NCBI GenBank assembly: GCA_963920525.1
Contig: OY986438.1
Span: forward strand, 130,523,920 to 130,587,919
DNA: 64,000 nucleotides
Direction: 5' to 3'
Source: Dichetophora obliterata
Taxonomy: Eukaryota; Arthropoda; Insecta; Diptera; Sciomyzidae
Under the pieces are notes generated by a model. It was not told where the DNA came from, searched no databases, and saw nothing but the letters and a program-made list of their open reading frames with translations. The position numbers and the translations under genes were made by a program. Positions 19,535-30,580 of this stretch are shown here, piece after piece. Each line of letters opens with the position of its first letter. Within the stretch, counting starts at the first letter, position 1.

Positions 19535-22500
19535 TAATATCCGAAATTTTTCAAAAACAATTAAAGCTGTCATTTACGCTACTCACTGTTACAACAAAAA
19601 TAAAAAAACAAGAAATTGTTTCCATATCGCGAGCAAAGCCAAGGAGGGTTGCTTGTAATATATAAAATGCAAGCACGCTGCTCCGTGCCCAATATCTTTT
19701 TAACTTTTCAGCCTGAAAGTATGCACATCTTAATACTTAAAAGGCAAGCATGCTGCTCCGCACACAGTATTTCTCAAACTGTAATTATTTTTTGACAGTA
19801 AAGTAATTTTACAATACACACTGCTCTCAAAAATGTTCAGCCTGAAATTATGCACAGAAAATGCTTATCAGTGACAATATTGGGTTTTCACAATAGTACG
19901 TTTTTGATCTAACTACCTTTTTTTCATTCTTTTATAAAACAATTATGACGAATTAAATGAAATTATTTTGATTCGATTTGAGCTGATTGTACTAAAAAAT
20001 ATAATTGTATCAGCCGCAAAACGACACCTGAATTGCTACATTTCTGATGGTAGCAAGACCAGTTTGTAAAGTTGTATATGAATATGATTGCTACCAAACT
20101 TGACTTTTCGCACTTTTACACTTGAACTAATTTTGCAACACTGCTTCAATACGTAAAGTGTTATTTAAAGAGGTACATTTGTATTTTTCAAAAATCAATT
20201 GAATAAAAAATTAAGCTTTAAAAAGAGAAAAAAATGTTTCCGGCAAATGGCTCCAAAAAGGAAGTGTGTGGAGGACCTGTCGTAGGAAAGGCTTTTATAC
20301 TAGTGTATAAATAATTCAATTGTTTTAAAAAAAGCTGTTAAAAATGATTGTCTGAGGATAGTTTCGGATTTCTTTTGAGCCAAAGCATGTTACCGGCGGA
20401 GAATCATCTTTTCTGTAATTGTTCTGCTTCATCTTATTGCTCCTACAAATCTATGAATTTAGAAATATCCGAAATTGCCTCTTTTGTCTGTTTTTTCGAA
20501 TTGAATTTGTCTGTTACATTCGGTTCATCCCTTTTACCGATTTGGTGCGCCGGATTGAGTGCCGGATAAATGAGGTTCCACTGTGCTTGTAGTGAAAAAA
20601 TTCGTCATTAACTTTGAAAAAATCTGTTAGAGTAACTTTGAAATGCTCTCATGCCCCTAAAATTCAACATTTTGGAAAAAGACACACTTTGAACTAGACT
20701 TCTTAATGTTTTTTGTCATGATGTAAATTGTATAGAAATATCTTCCTCTAAAAATGGACGAGGGTCGTTTAAAAAAAAAATTACCTACAAATTATGACTT
20801 TGACCGCTTAAAACACCAAGGTCAAAGTGGGTTATAAAAAATATTGGTCTTTTTATTGTGTACAAAATTGTACGTTTAACTTAAGAGCGTAAAGCTGTTA
20901 TTTTAAGAGCTGTAGAGTAATTAAACAAAGTACATTTTTTAGGCCGCTTTTAGACCTTTAAGCCCAGGGGCCTGTGTTTTTTCCACTACGGATACCAATT
21001 TTTTTATGCAGATCTTATTTTTTAGCCTAAATCTGGCGAAAATGCACGGTTAGCGAAGAAAATCCGAAAAAGGCACATATGGGTGCCTTAACGTATATGA
21101 TAGGATTAGAGAAAAAAGTATTATTTTTGGAAGCAAATTTGTCAGGTTGTATCTTATGAATTTTATTTTTTTTTTATATTAGTTAGTTATCTAACTAAAA
21201 AAATACATAATTTTTTTCATTACATAACTATTCATACTTTGGATACTATCTTTAAAAAAGTCTAACGTTTTAATTAATTGATGAAAAGAGTAGATTTTTT
21301 TTAAATAAGAAAATTTAAATCACATTTTTTATTTATTTTGATTTCTCGCAAAACTTAATTTACTGGTTTTGCGGCATTCTTTAAACCCTCACCTGGGAGG
21401 TATTTGTGCCATTCCAAAACCTGCCAAGAGATATTTTTCCTAAATGATATAGAAGAAATTAAACATATTAAAATTTAAGCTTTTTGAGAACAAGTTACTC
21501 TTGGCCTTTTTTTTAAAGTTTTATTGTTAAAAAAGGCGATATAGTAACCGCGCCGTCCCTGCCAGGTCATGGTTTTCTTATTGTACTAATACTTAATTAA
21601 GCATACACAAAAATTTAGCTTTGTGCCTAACAAATTAGTCAAATTATTCCACAGCGCTCCTACTATATGAACCATTGTCTCGACAAAACAAATATGAGCC
21701 GTTTATTTTGAAAGTGGGGCAAGTCCATTTTAAAAAAAAAAATGGAAATAATAATAGTTGTATATAAAACTTAATATGATATTTTTGACTGCAAACAATT
21801 TGTAGAAAAAAATAAGATTGCCTTATATTTCGGGGAAGGCAGTTTTAGGCATTAAGGTGCAAGTCCATCTTAGGTTCAAACTATTTTTAACCGTTTATCA
21901 TAATTGTATGCAGTATTTCGATGATAATATGTTAACTTGCAACACTGGCAAATTTTAGTTATATTGGCAACACTGCGAATAACTGTAAATTGAAAATATT
22001 TGACTTCTATGCATTATTAGCTTGAAATAAAAATGTAATCAGTTGATCATATATATCAAGTATTTTGTAATTTTAATTTTTTTTTTCATATCATTTGAAA
22101 TGTTCATATCTCTTGAACCCATTGAGTCTTCATCCTAATTTTTATATTGTTGAAAAGGTAATTTTTGTTTGTTTAATGTTGTTGACATTGCATTAAGAAA
22201 AAATTAATTTTAAATTTTTAAATGGCTTTCTTCGAACCCCTTCTTTGCATTCAATTACCTTACCACAAGGGATGGAACCCTATACATAATAATAATTATA
22301 ATAATAATTATAATAACAAGTATAATAATTACTCAAAACTATTTTAAGATTAAGGTACTATTGCTATTACCTAGTATTATTAATTTTAATGATTATAATT
22401 TTTAACATAATACAGAATTATTCATGAGGAAATAAAACAAAAAATTTTTTGTCTTAATAGTTGTTGTTGATTTTCTACAGGGCGTTGAAGTTAGCGTGTT

Positions 22501-23300
22501 TAAAACAAAATGTTGCAATTGGCTTCTCGTCTCCAGCTTTTACAAAGCGACTCAAAGTAAAAAATCGAAGTGAATTTTTGAGTTAAGGATTGTAGTTGAG
22601 CACTCAACCCACGCAAACAAAAAAAAAATAAATAAAACAATGGCATGCATTGAAAAAAAAATCTACAATTGACCTCCTTTTTTTGCCGAAGCTTTCAGCC
22701 ACACAAAAAAATATATTAAAGTTTTTTGGCTTTTTATTAGACTAGTGCTTAGTAGAGTCTACAAGGATCACAATGTATCAAGATTCATCGAAATCGATCA
22801 AGTAGAACTCCAGATATCTTAGAAACCGTTTCGAAAAACCTTGTTTCGAGAAAATCGCGATTAAAGATTCAAACGTTCTTGAATATCACGCGACATACGA
22901 ATATAATATATTTTATACCTTTTTTTGTATTTGATATTTTTTTCTAAAATTTTTTATACGTATTCTTAAGACCTTACAAAACGATGTTTTAAAAAAATTT
23001 TTATTTAATATCTTACACACTGTGTAATAACTTGCCAACGGTAGTTCAAAATAAAAATTTGGTTAATAACCTAGTTTATTAATCAAAAAACATTTCTATT
23101 TTGATGTTGAATTTAACATACCTCATTAACCCATTAAGCCCATCCTTAATTTTTATATTGTTGAAAAGGTTATTTTAAGAAAATTGTTAATGAACATTTT
23201 TAATGCAAATTTGTTCATCAACGGTTTGCTAACAAATTTGCATTAATAATCTTCAAAATGTTCTTAAGCTTTATCTAAAAAATGAAAACATACTTTTTTG
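19535..23300. other. Long AT-rich stretch without a recognised gene
   Basis: 19660-19860 holds two related segments (GCAAGCACGCTGCTCCGTGC / GCAAGCATGCTGCTCCGCAC, then CAGCCTGAAAGTATGCACA / CAGCCTGAAATTATGCACA), probably an old duplication. 22284-22330 is an imperfect (AAT)n microsatellite. The segment TTTTTATATTGTTGAAAAGG occurs at 22138-22160 and again at 23150-23170. No protein or RNA gene is recognised. Confidence 0.4.
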
Positions 23301-23309
23301 ATTCCGCGT

Positions 23310-24125
23310 GAAAAATTATTCCCGACAGCTCTTATTATTTTTGTAATTTTTTATTTTTGCACAAAGCTTAAGCTTTCTGACGATATAACATACTGCACAT
23401 TTTTGGAGCATAAAATGTTAAAAAAAATAAAAACACTGCTCACATTTACTTTTCTTTATATTAATTTTTTGAAATTTTTTGAAAAAATATGATTTTTTGT
23501 AATATTTCTAAAATTTTTTCTATGCCTAGCAGCCACTTGTAGCAAATATTGTTTTTGCTCTTCATTTGGAGTTATCGAATTACTAAATTCTGTTATCAAT
23601 GCTGCACTTCCCTCTACTGAATCGTTGATAACATTGAGCTGAGTGACCATTTGAAGACCACTAGCATATGCGTTGTTATTAAGCCACTCCGCAGTGTCAA
23701 GTTTTTAAAACTCAGTAGAAATGTTAAGTTTTTGAAGAACACTCTAGTGTTGATTGTAACGAAATCATGCAAATATATATTTAAATATATTGGTTTACTT
23801 GAAGCCTTTTTTAACGACTTTTCATTTCCTGGCTTATTTTGTATTGACTCCACTATTTTTTGTGTAAGAAGCAGGGTTTATTCGCTTGGTGAATATATTT
23901 AAGTAAGGATCTAGTTGATAGCATTGAACAATATTAAAAACATTACAAAAAAATCATGTTTTAAGAAAATTAATATAAAGAAAAATAAATGTAAGTAGTG
24001 TTTTTATTTTTTTTTTTTACATGTTATGGTCCAAAAATATGCAGTATGTTATATCATAAGAAAGCTTAAGCTTAGTCCAAAAATACAAACATAATGTCGC
24101 TGGAACAAAATAAGAAAAAATTCTT
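23310..24125. mobile_element. Long-inverted-repeat element with a frameshifted ORF inside
   Basis: Arms of about 150-170 bp face each other at 23310-23480 and 23955-24125. The clearest shared stretch is AAGCTTAAGCTTTCT.A.GATATAACATACTGCA.ATTTTTGGA..ATAA on one strand and its complement on the other, then AAAAACACT and TCTTTATATTAATTTT. The centre carries minus-strand coding remnants (23456-23853). The family is not identified; a foldback-type or long-TIR DNA transposon is likely. Confidence 0.6.
23456..23853 (-). pseudogene. Transposon-associated ORF remnant, family unnamed
   Basis: On the minus strand two frames succeed each other: one with HDFVTINTRVFFKNL, then, after a frameshift near 23710, VTQLNVINDSVEGSAALITE followed by a NEEQKQYLLQVAARHRK motif. 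I associate this pattern (DFVT..TR.FF, then VINDS.E..ALI, then EEQKQ.LLQV...HRK) with an uncharacterised protein often repeated in arthropod genomes, but I cannot name it. It sits between the inverted arms, so it probably belongs to that element. The frameshift makes it non-functional. Confidence 0.35.
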
Positions 24126-24139
24126 CAATAACTGGGTAA

Positions 24140-24240
24140 TAGGTTAGGTTAAGGTGGTGGCAGGCATTTAGACCAGCCCACTAAGACTATATTATTGGTC
24201 CCATGTGATACCACAAAATGGAAAAAAGGAGTAATCAAGT
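24140..24240. repeat. Dispersed fly-type repeat fragment (TAGGTTAGGTTAAGGTGG)
   Basis: The stretch begins ATAGGTTAGGTTAAGGTGGT and continues through CCCACTAAGACTATATTATT to GTGATACCAC. I recall this motif order as a common interspersed repeat in higher flies; class unknown. Confidence 0.4.
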
Positions 24241-25028
24241 GAAACTTTTTTGCAGGATGTTCTTAATGTGGAAGAAGCTGTAGAAATAAGTGATATTAAA
24301 TGAAAAGTGTCTCTTTAAAAGGTCCCATTTAACATTTTTGTAAACGTTTCAAATATTAAATCGCATCATTTGCACAAATAAAAAAATTAAGAAAATCGTA
24401 AATTTTTGGTATATTTTATGCATCAAAGTTTATGTTTCTGTTCAAAATAAAATATTTGCAAATTAAAATTGCTTTTGAAGATATTTTATTTTTAACAAAA
24501 GGGACTAATATCCATACAAGCTTCTGGTTTTTGTAAAATATTTAATCCAAGTAGCCTATTAATTTTTTTCTAAAGACTCAATTATAAGTTCTATTTGAGC
24601 TAGGGGACTGATGAATGAAAGTCCTCAGTGAATCTTTATCATCACAATGTGAAACAGAATAAGAATATGAACGCATTTAGCCCATTATAGGGCAGTTACA
24701 TATTCAGTTAGTTAATTATTTCTATGAAACTTCTTATGAATATTTTATTGCTTTGTTCATTTAATTACAAGCTTAAAAATCTAATCCAAAAGGCTTATTT
24801 CTTCAGTGACTGCGCAAAAGAGCCTATTTCTAGATTTGAAATCTCTATAAGATTAAAACTATTTTAATTTTTTATCCTTGCTTACATCATATACTAGCTG
24901 TAAGTAGATATATAACTGCGTTATGGAAGTCTCAGAATTTTAAGCATAACAAAAACTAGACCAACTTTTCCTACCACCACCAACTACAACTCTTCGTAGT
25001 AAATAGATGTGTTTTAAAGTTTCATAGA
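24241..25028. other. AT-rich DNA, no gene seen
   Basis: No open frame of note and no repeat recognised. The LINE poly(A) tail (read on the minus strand) begins at 25029. Confidence 0.4.
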
Positions 25029-26855
25029 TTTTTTTTTTTTTTTTTTTTAAATCTTTATTTCATAATTTCTTAAATCTTATTACAAATGTTAAATAAAATA
25101 CTTATAAATTTATGAAACAGTTTAGAACACTCTGTTGTCGAGTTGACAAGAGGCGAGTGTAATTATCATTGAATTCATATTTAATTTAGAATATCGACGG
25201 GAAAGTAAATTAAAATCAATACAAGTAATAATAGGATACACTTGAGTATAGTAAATTAAATTTTATTCCAGAAGGGAGTAGTAATAAACAATAAAAAATA
25301 AAAAGATAAGAAATGAAAACGATCTTATATAAGGTAAATTTAATGCAAAATTCAAGCCATTGCAATATTCAATATTCTTAATGCAATGCAATAAAATAAA
25401 ATTAAGAGAAAAAAAATATACATGTAATGCAATATTCAACAATATTCGAGCTAGACCAATGGATAAAATACATTATCTATAGAAGAATAATCACAACAGA
25501 AAAGCCAATGCTTTACTTTATTAAGGAAAACTGTTTTCGCTCTTTCGCATCTGAGATTTTCTGGAAGCATATTATATAATCTAGGTGCAGTAACATAGTA
25601 AAAGCGTGAGAAGTGTGTTTTATAAATGGTAGGAATAGTTGCAAAATTAGCAGTGTTTACTCTTAAGTCGTAGTTTTCATTATATCTTACAGAATAGAAA
25701 CCAGATTTTTCAAAAAATACTTTAAGTACTTTGTAGCAGTACAGATGCCTCAATGGGAGAATTTTTAGTGATTTGAACATAGTGAAACTTGGAGTTCTTC
25801 GATTGACTTTGCATATAATTCTAATTGCATGTTTTTGCTTAATAACTAAAGGTTCTATTTTGTTTGAATAAGCTCCGCCCCAGCAAGACAAACCGTATTG
25901 TAGTTTAGATTTAAGCAAGCTATCGTAAACTACTTTTAAAATGGCCTGGTTGCAGTAGAGACTTAGATGATAGATTTGCCTCACTACATTATTCGAATAT
26001 TTTTTTAAATGGCGTGTATGATTGTTCCAACTTAGCTTGTGATCCAATATAATCCCTAAATATTTAAAATTGTCAACATTATCAATCTTAAAGCAATTTT
26101 CGCAACAATCGACTTTATCGTTAAAAGTAATATCAGAAACAGTTAAGCAGTACCCTAGACAGCTCGGCAAGTGATAAAACAGAGGCAAGCTATCACATAC
26201 TGGACCTATTATATTAAAAACCATAAATTTAGTTTTATTACTTATTAAAAGTTTATGTTCACTAAACCATCGCCTCAAAATGTCTAGATCGTTATTAACG
26301 TCTGAAAATAGGTCAATAAAATTAGTACTAGAGTAGGCAAAAGCTGTGTCATCAGCAAAAGCAGTTATTTTACCTTACAAAAGGTTGAATAAATAGGGCA
26401 TTGACATATATCAGAAACAAAATGGGACCTAAAACAGAACCTTGGGGAACACCTATGTTCATACAGTTCTCAGAGCTAAAACAACCCTTGATTCTTACTA
26501 TTTGTTTTCTATTTTTTAAATAGGAAACAAACCAGTCATAAATATAACCTCTAAAGCCTGCTTTGAAGAGTTTATGTAGTAGTAATGTATGATCCACCAT
26601 ATCAAAAGCCTTAGTGATGTCAATGAATAAACACGCTGGAATTTGCGATGCATTAAAGCTATTGTATAATTCACCTGTTAATTGTAAGAGTGCATCCTCG
26701 GTAGACTTACCACTTCTGAAACCAAATTGACAATCAGAAAAAAATTTATTTTTATCTAAAAAGGAAAGCATTCTGGATTTTATACCTTTCTCAAAAACTT
26801 TAGAAAAAGTAGATAACAGGGAAATAAGGAAAGAAAGGTTATAGCGTAGGACAAT
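25029..26855 (-). mobile_element. 5'-truncated CR1/L2-like LINE with poly(A) tail
   Basis: The poly(T) run at 25029-25048 is the poly(A) tail of a minus-strand element; an AATAAA signal lies just upstream of the tail (TTTATTT at about 25054). The coding part covers the reverse transcriptase from its finger region to the ORF2 stop (25451-26835). There is no endonuclease domain and no ORF1, as expected for 5' truncation. Its 5' edge abuts a tRNA-Asp-like sequence (26856-26926), and the 5'-most ~270 bp plus flank is repeated in tandem at 27116-27671. Confidence 0.85.
25451..26835 (-). pseudogene. LINE reverse transcriptase and C-terminal domain, one frameshift
   Basis: In order: a finger block (FSKVFEKGIKSRM), the GFR motif (CQFGFRSGKSTEDAL), FIDITKAFDMVDH with the first catalytic aspartate, GVPQGSVLGPILF, then after a 1-nt frameshift near 26373 ITAFADDTAFAYSS with the FADD catalytic pair. 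Next come KYLGIILDHKLSW (thumb) and a long C-terminal domain ending VFYPLV and a stop at 25451. The LPLRHLYCYKVLKVFF segment suits CR1/L2/Daphne-type elements. Only the frameshift interrupts it, so the element is fairly young. N-terminal endonuclease is missing. Confidence 0.85.
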
Positions 26856-26926
26856 GGCCCGACCAGGATTCGAATTCGCGACCCTTGAGTGACAGTCAAG
26901 CACGCTACCACTAGACTATCAAGGCC
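26856..26926 (-). repeat. tRNA-Asp(GTC)-like sequence, degenerate (SINE head or retro-tRNA)
   Basis: Minus strand begins GGCCTTGATAGTCTAGTGGT (acceptor and D arm with A-box), then an anticodon stem CTTGA / TCAAG closing the loop CTGTCAC with anticodon GTC, then a B-box-like GAATTCGAATCC and GGGCC closing the acceptor. The T stem pairs poorly and the acceptor has mismatches. It is tRNA-derived, not a functional tRNA gene. A relative lies at 32972. Confidence 0.7.
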
Positions 26927-27411
26927 ACCAACTCTGTCAATATAGCAGTAATTTTATTTTCAGTAAGAACGGCCCTAAACAGACTTCGTATTTTGTCCAC
27001 GAACGGCTCATACACAATTTAAGTGGATGCACTCGACCCCACAATCACCAGACACTAATTCAATTGATCATATGACGCGCTCATATCAAAAAGGAAACGT
27101 ACCAGTACAAGTGTAGCTTTGAAGAGTTTATGTAGTAGTAATGTATGATCCACCATATCAAAAGCCTTAGTGATGTCAATGAATAAACACGCTGGAATTT
27201 GCGATGCATTAAAGCTATTGTATAATTCACCTGTTAATTGTAAGAGTGCATCCTCGGTAGACTTACCACTTCTGAAACCAAATTGACAATCAGAAAAAAA
27301 TTTATTTTTATCTAAAAAGGAAAGCATTCTGGATTTTATACCTTTCTCAAAAACTTTAGAAAAAGTAGATAACAGGGAAATAAGGAAAGAAAGGTTATAG
27401 CGTAGGACAAT

Positions 27412-27482
27412 GGCCCGACCAGGATTCGAATTCGCGACCCTTGAGTGACAGTCAAGCACGCTACCACTAGACTATCAAGGCC
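27412..27482 (-). repeat. tRNA-Asp-like sequence, second tandem copy
   Basis: Identical by eye to 26856-26926, offset by 556 bp. It too is directly followed (in minus-strand order) by LINE reverse-transcriptase sequence, so the tRNA/LINE junction predates the tandem duplication. Confidence 0.7.
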
Positions 27483-27624
27483 ACCAACTCTGTCAATATA
27501 GCAGTAATTTTATTTTCAGTAAGAACGGCCCTAAACAGACTTCGTATTTTGTCCACGAACGGCTCATACACAATTTAAGTGGATGCACTCGACCCCACAA
27601 TCACCAGACACTAATTCAATTGAT

Positions 27625-27714
27625 CATATGACGCGCTCATATCAAAAAGGAAACGTACCAGTACAAGTGTTTTACTGGTACGTTTCCTTTTTGCTCTGAG
27701 CGCGTCATATATGG
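27625..27714. repeat. Long imperfect hairpin at the end of the tandem array
   Basis: CATATGACGCGCTCA..AAAAAGGAAACGTACCAGTA is followed after ~7 bases by TACTGGTACGTTTCCTTTTT..TGAGCGCGTCATATATG. The arms of about 40 bp are nearly complementary and the loop is tiny. Such a palindrome is prone to breakage or polymerase slippage, which fits its place at the edge of a tandem duplication. Confidence 0.8.
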
Positions 27715-30340
27715 AACTTATTAGAGAACGGATCTGGAAACAATGTTCTTTGAAAAACAATACAAACTGCTTCATTGACTAAGTAGAATAATAACACTAA
27801 TAATAAAAGCAGAAATTGCTCTAAAAGTAATTGTTGATGCCGAAAAAGGGTCAACAAAAAATTTATTTATTAAGAAACTTATTTTGCTCTACCAAAAATC
27901 TTAAAACCTCTTAAGTGTATGCAATTTTTAAATTAAATTATTATTTTAATTATTTTTTTTTATTTTTAAGCGATTAAAAAATAACAATACTAAAAATTTT
28001 TATGCACGCAAATTTTTTGAATTCACTGTGCGAATATCGCTATATCAATATTAAGTATACTAAATATTTGTTTCTCTAAGCTGAAATTGTTCAAAATAAA
28101 AGTTTTTGATAATTATTTTAAATATTGATAGAAATTTTATTAAAATTATTATTATAATTTTTTTAAATTTTTTTGAAAATAAAATACTTGTGTAAAAATT
28201 TGTGACTTATTTCATATTTTAACATATTTTGTAAGTTAAGTGATTTTTTTTAATTAAAAAGGTTTTCACTTACAATGTATTAAAATTAATAATCGACTTC
28301 ATTAAACAAAAAATGCTTCGTGACATTTTTTCTCTCTGCATTAATAACTTTGAAGGAAATTCTAGAATGGATGGATAAATGAAAACTATATTAACCTATA
28401 AACTGAGTATTTTTAAAAAATACGTTTTTTAAAATTAATAATACAAAATTATTTTTTTATTTTATTTGGTCTATTGGATTAAAAATAATGGCTATCTACT
28501 TCGAAACTTTATTTTTTGCAAAGTATTGTAAAGGTGGTTTGTTCCGCAAAGAACTTGTTGTTGGTGCAACCTGTTGTTTCATGCACATGTTTGACAATAA
28601 GCTCAAGTATAATTCTAAAAAAATATTTTTTTTTAAATAAAAATAAATTGTAATTAAATTGTGCCATCATTAATTTTTTACATAACGGCAACGGTTAAAA
28701 AAAAAAATTGTAAAAGTATTTGTTTTCTTAGAACTTATACTTCATTTATGTAACTATCTTGTATTTGTAAATTTAAATCAGCTTTAATACACGTACACTT
28801 AAAAATTATTGCACTTAAAGAAAAATGTATTCTTCTAATGTTTTTTCATGATATTTCCTTACCCAACTTATTTCTTCAATGAGGCCAAGTATGCGAAACC
28901 TGGAGCAATATTTAATACATTGTCAGAGGTCATAGCACAATGTTACAAACAAACGCACACTCCCTAACTCATTGTTTACCTACACAAATGAGATTGAATA
29001 TCAATGTTCGGTATTCACATCAGGATGTATACACTTTGCTTGTGTGTGGCCTGCCTTACCGTACACAGTAATCAATATGTAATCGATTATAATTATTCTC
29101 TTCTGACTTCATGCTGCTTTCTTATTTATTGTGCCAGCAATAATTTTTCGCATATTGCAAACTTCGTAGATACCAAGAAAACCGCATGCAAGAATTTCAC
29201 TTCTACCGCCCACTACAACTTCCACCTGCTGCTATTGTAGTTGTTTGTTTGTCAGCGTCGGAAATTTGTAGGCATTACCAGGTGCTTGCTGCACACATAA
29301 AGTGCAGTCTGATGAATTTTTGTTCCTCGATTTCTTTGTAAACAGCAACAACAAGAAGTAATAAACTATAGTAGTTACCTACTTTGATAAATAAATTATA
29401 ATATTAAAAGCGCCGCCTAGCGACGAGTAAGTGAAATACTTGCATGATTTATAAAGTTTTGAAGTTCTCGCTTTTAGTTGTAGTAGCTCGTGTACAGAAC
29501 GTGTGTTTGAGTTACATGCAAGTTTTCTGCAACAACGAAACTCAGTGAAACTTTTGAAGAAACTGATTTGATTTACAAGTTATTTTGTAGTTAACTATTT
29601 TGATTACACGCACTCGAAATTGACTGTCTATCTTAATTATAACTGCATTGTTCGTACATGCTATAAATTCAAATTATATATTGAGAAATGTTAAAAAGGT
29701 TTAGAGCTTATGTTGCACTTGCAAAAAATACAAAGAGAATCGGTGGAAAAGTTGCAAGACGTACAAAAATCAATTCTAGATGAATTTTGAATGCAGGTTT
29801 CTGGTATGATTTTTGTTTTTAAATAACGTAAGAAACAGCTTTCTTTCTTTTAATTTTTCTTCATTATTTAAATGCATTTATCAATTTTGATGTAATATTT
29901 TTCATATAAAATTCCAGAAATTTTTTACGAAATTTCACTAAGCTGAAAACATAATGATTTTCTCATCTACGTAATTGTATTTTGTTAAAAAAAAAAGAAA
30001 AATTATTAGAACTGTTCGAAGTGAAATTTTCGAACTGCAACTAATTACTTTAAAAATATGCTTATGATTTTGATGACGTTAGAAATAAAATTAAATAAAT
30101 TTCAAATTTTATGCAAAAAAAAAAAATTGATTTATTTCGCAAAACTCAAAGAAAATTGCGCTCAATGTGAACATTTTGTAGTTTCAATGGATTAATTTCA
30201 TCTTCACACGAGGTGCAGCTTGGAAATGGATACGTAGGTGGGTTCATTGTTACACCGTTCGAATTATTTTTTATTGTCTCTCAAATAAGTTTTCCGTGAG
30301 TTAGTTTTGCTGCTAGAAACAAATCAAAGTCCTGAAATCC
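27715..30340. other. AT-rich DNA without a recognised gene
   Basis: Long A/T runs dominate 27780-28480. 28900-29600 is less AT-biased but encodes nothing recognisable; the open frame at 29004-29240 has no known domain. No repeat pair is identified. Confidence 0.4.
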
Positions 30341-30399
30341 CGTAACTCCAAAGAGTGTCAAAATAGACCCCCCTCTGATACGATTTTTTGCTTAACTCA

Positions 30400-30580
30400 A
30401 TCTCCTCTTTCGCCTCGGTAAATGTTCGTACACTTACACAGGATACCCTGTATAAAAATGTTGGTGCATATGATAATCACGGCTGAAACACTGCAGCTAT
30501 CCACCTTATTTTCACAATATATATTTGTGTGGTGCTCCTGATTGCTTTCGTATATGTCAGATCCACCTAGGTGGCGCCGG
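30400..30580. repeat. Copy of a dispersed repeat lacking the hAT insertion
   Basis: 30490-30560 (ACTGCAGCTATCCACCTTAT, then TTTGTGTGGTGCT) aligns with the two flanks of the hAT element at 40031-41378 (ACTGAAGCTATCCACCTTAT on the left, TTTGTGTGGTGCT on the right), so it behaves as an empty site. GGTGGCGCCGGAG at 30571 recalls the Helitron-type GGTGGCGCTGG motifs elsewhere (32907, and complementary at 52600). Confidence 0.5.

Larger units (their letters stand above)
26560..27671. repeat. Two tandem 556-bp units (LINE 5' part + tRNA-like + flank)
   Basis: 26560-27115 and 27116-27671 appear identical by eye. Each has about 295 bp of LINE coding sequence (minus strand), the tRNA-like segment, then about 190 bp of unrelated flank ending AAACGTACCAGTACAAGTGT. 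The junction GTACAAGTGTAGCTTTGAAG joins flank to LINE. Absence of differences means a very recent duplication or an assembly artefact. Confidence 0.9.

Noticed and set aside
26856..26926. Functional tRNA-Asp gene
   Set aside because: The T stem does not pair, the acceptor has mismatches, and the sequence is fused to a LINE and duplicated with it.
29004..29240. 78-codon cysteine-containing frame as a secreted peptide
   Set aside because: The N-terminal hydrophobic stretch is weak, the rest has no cysteine pattern, and no splice or promoter features support it.
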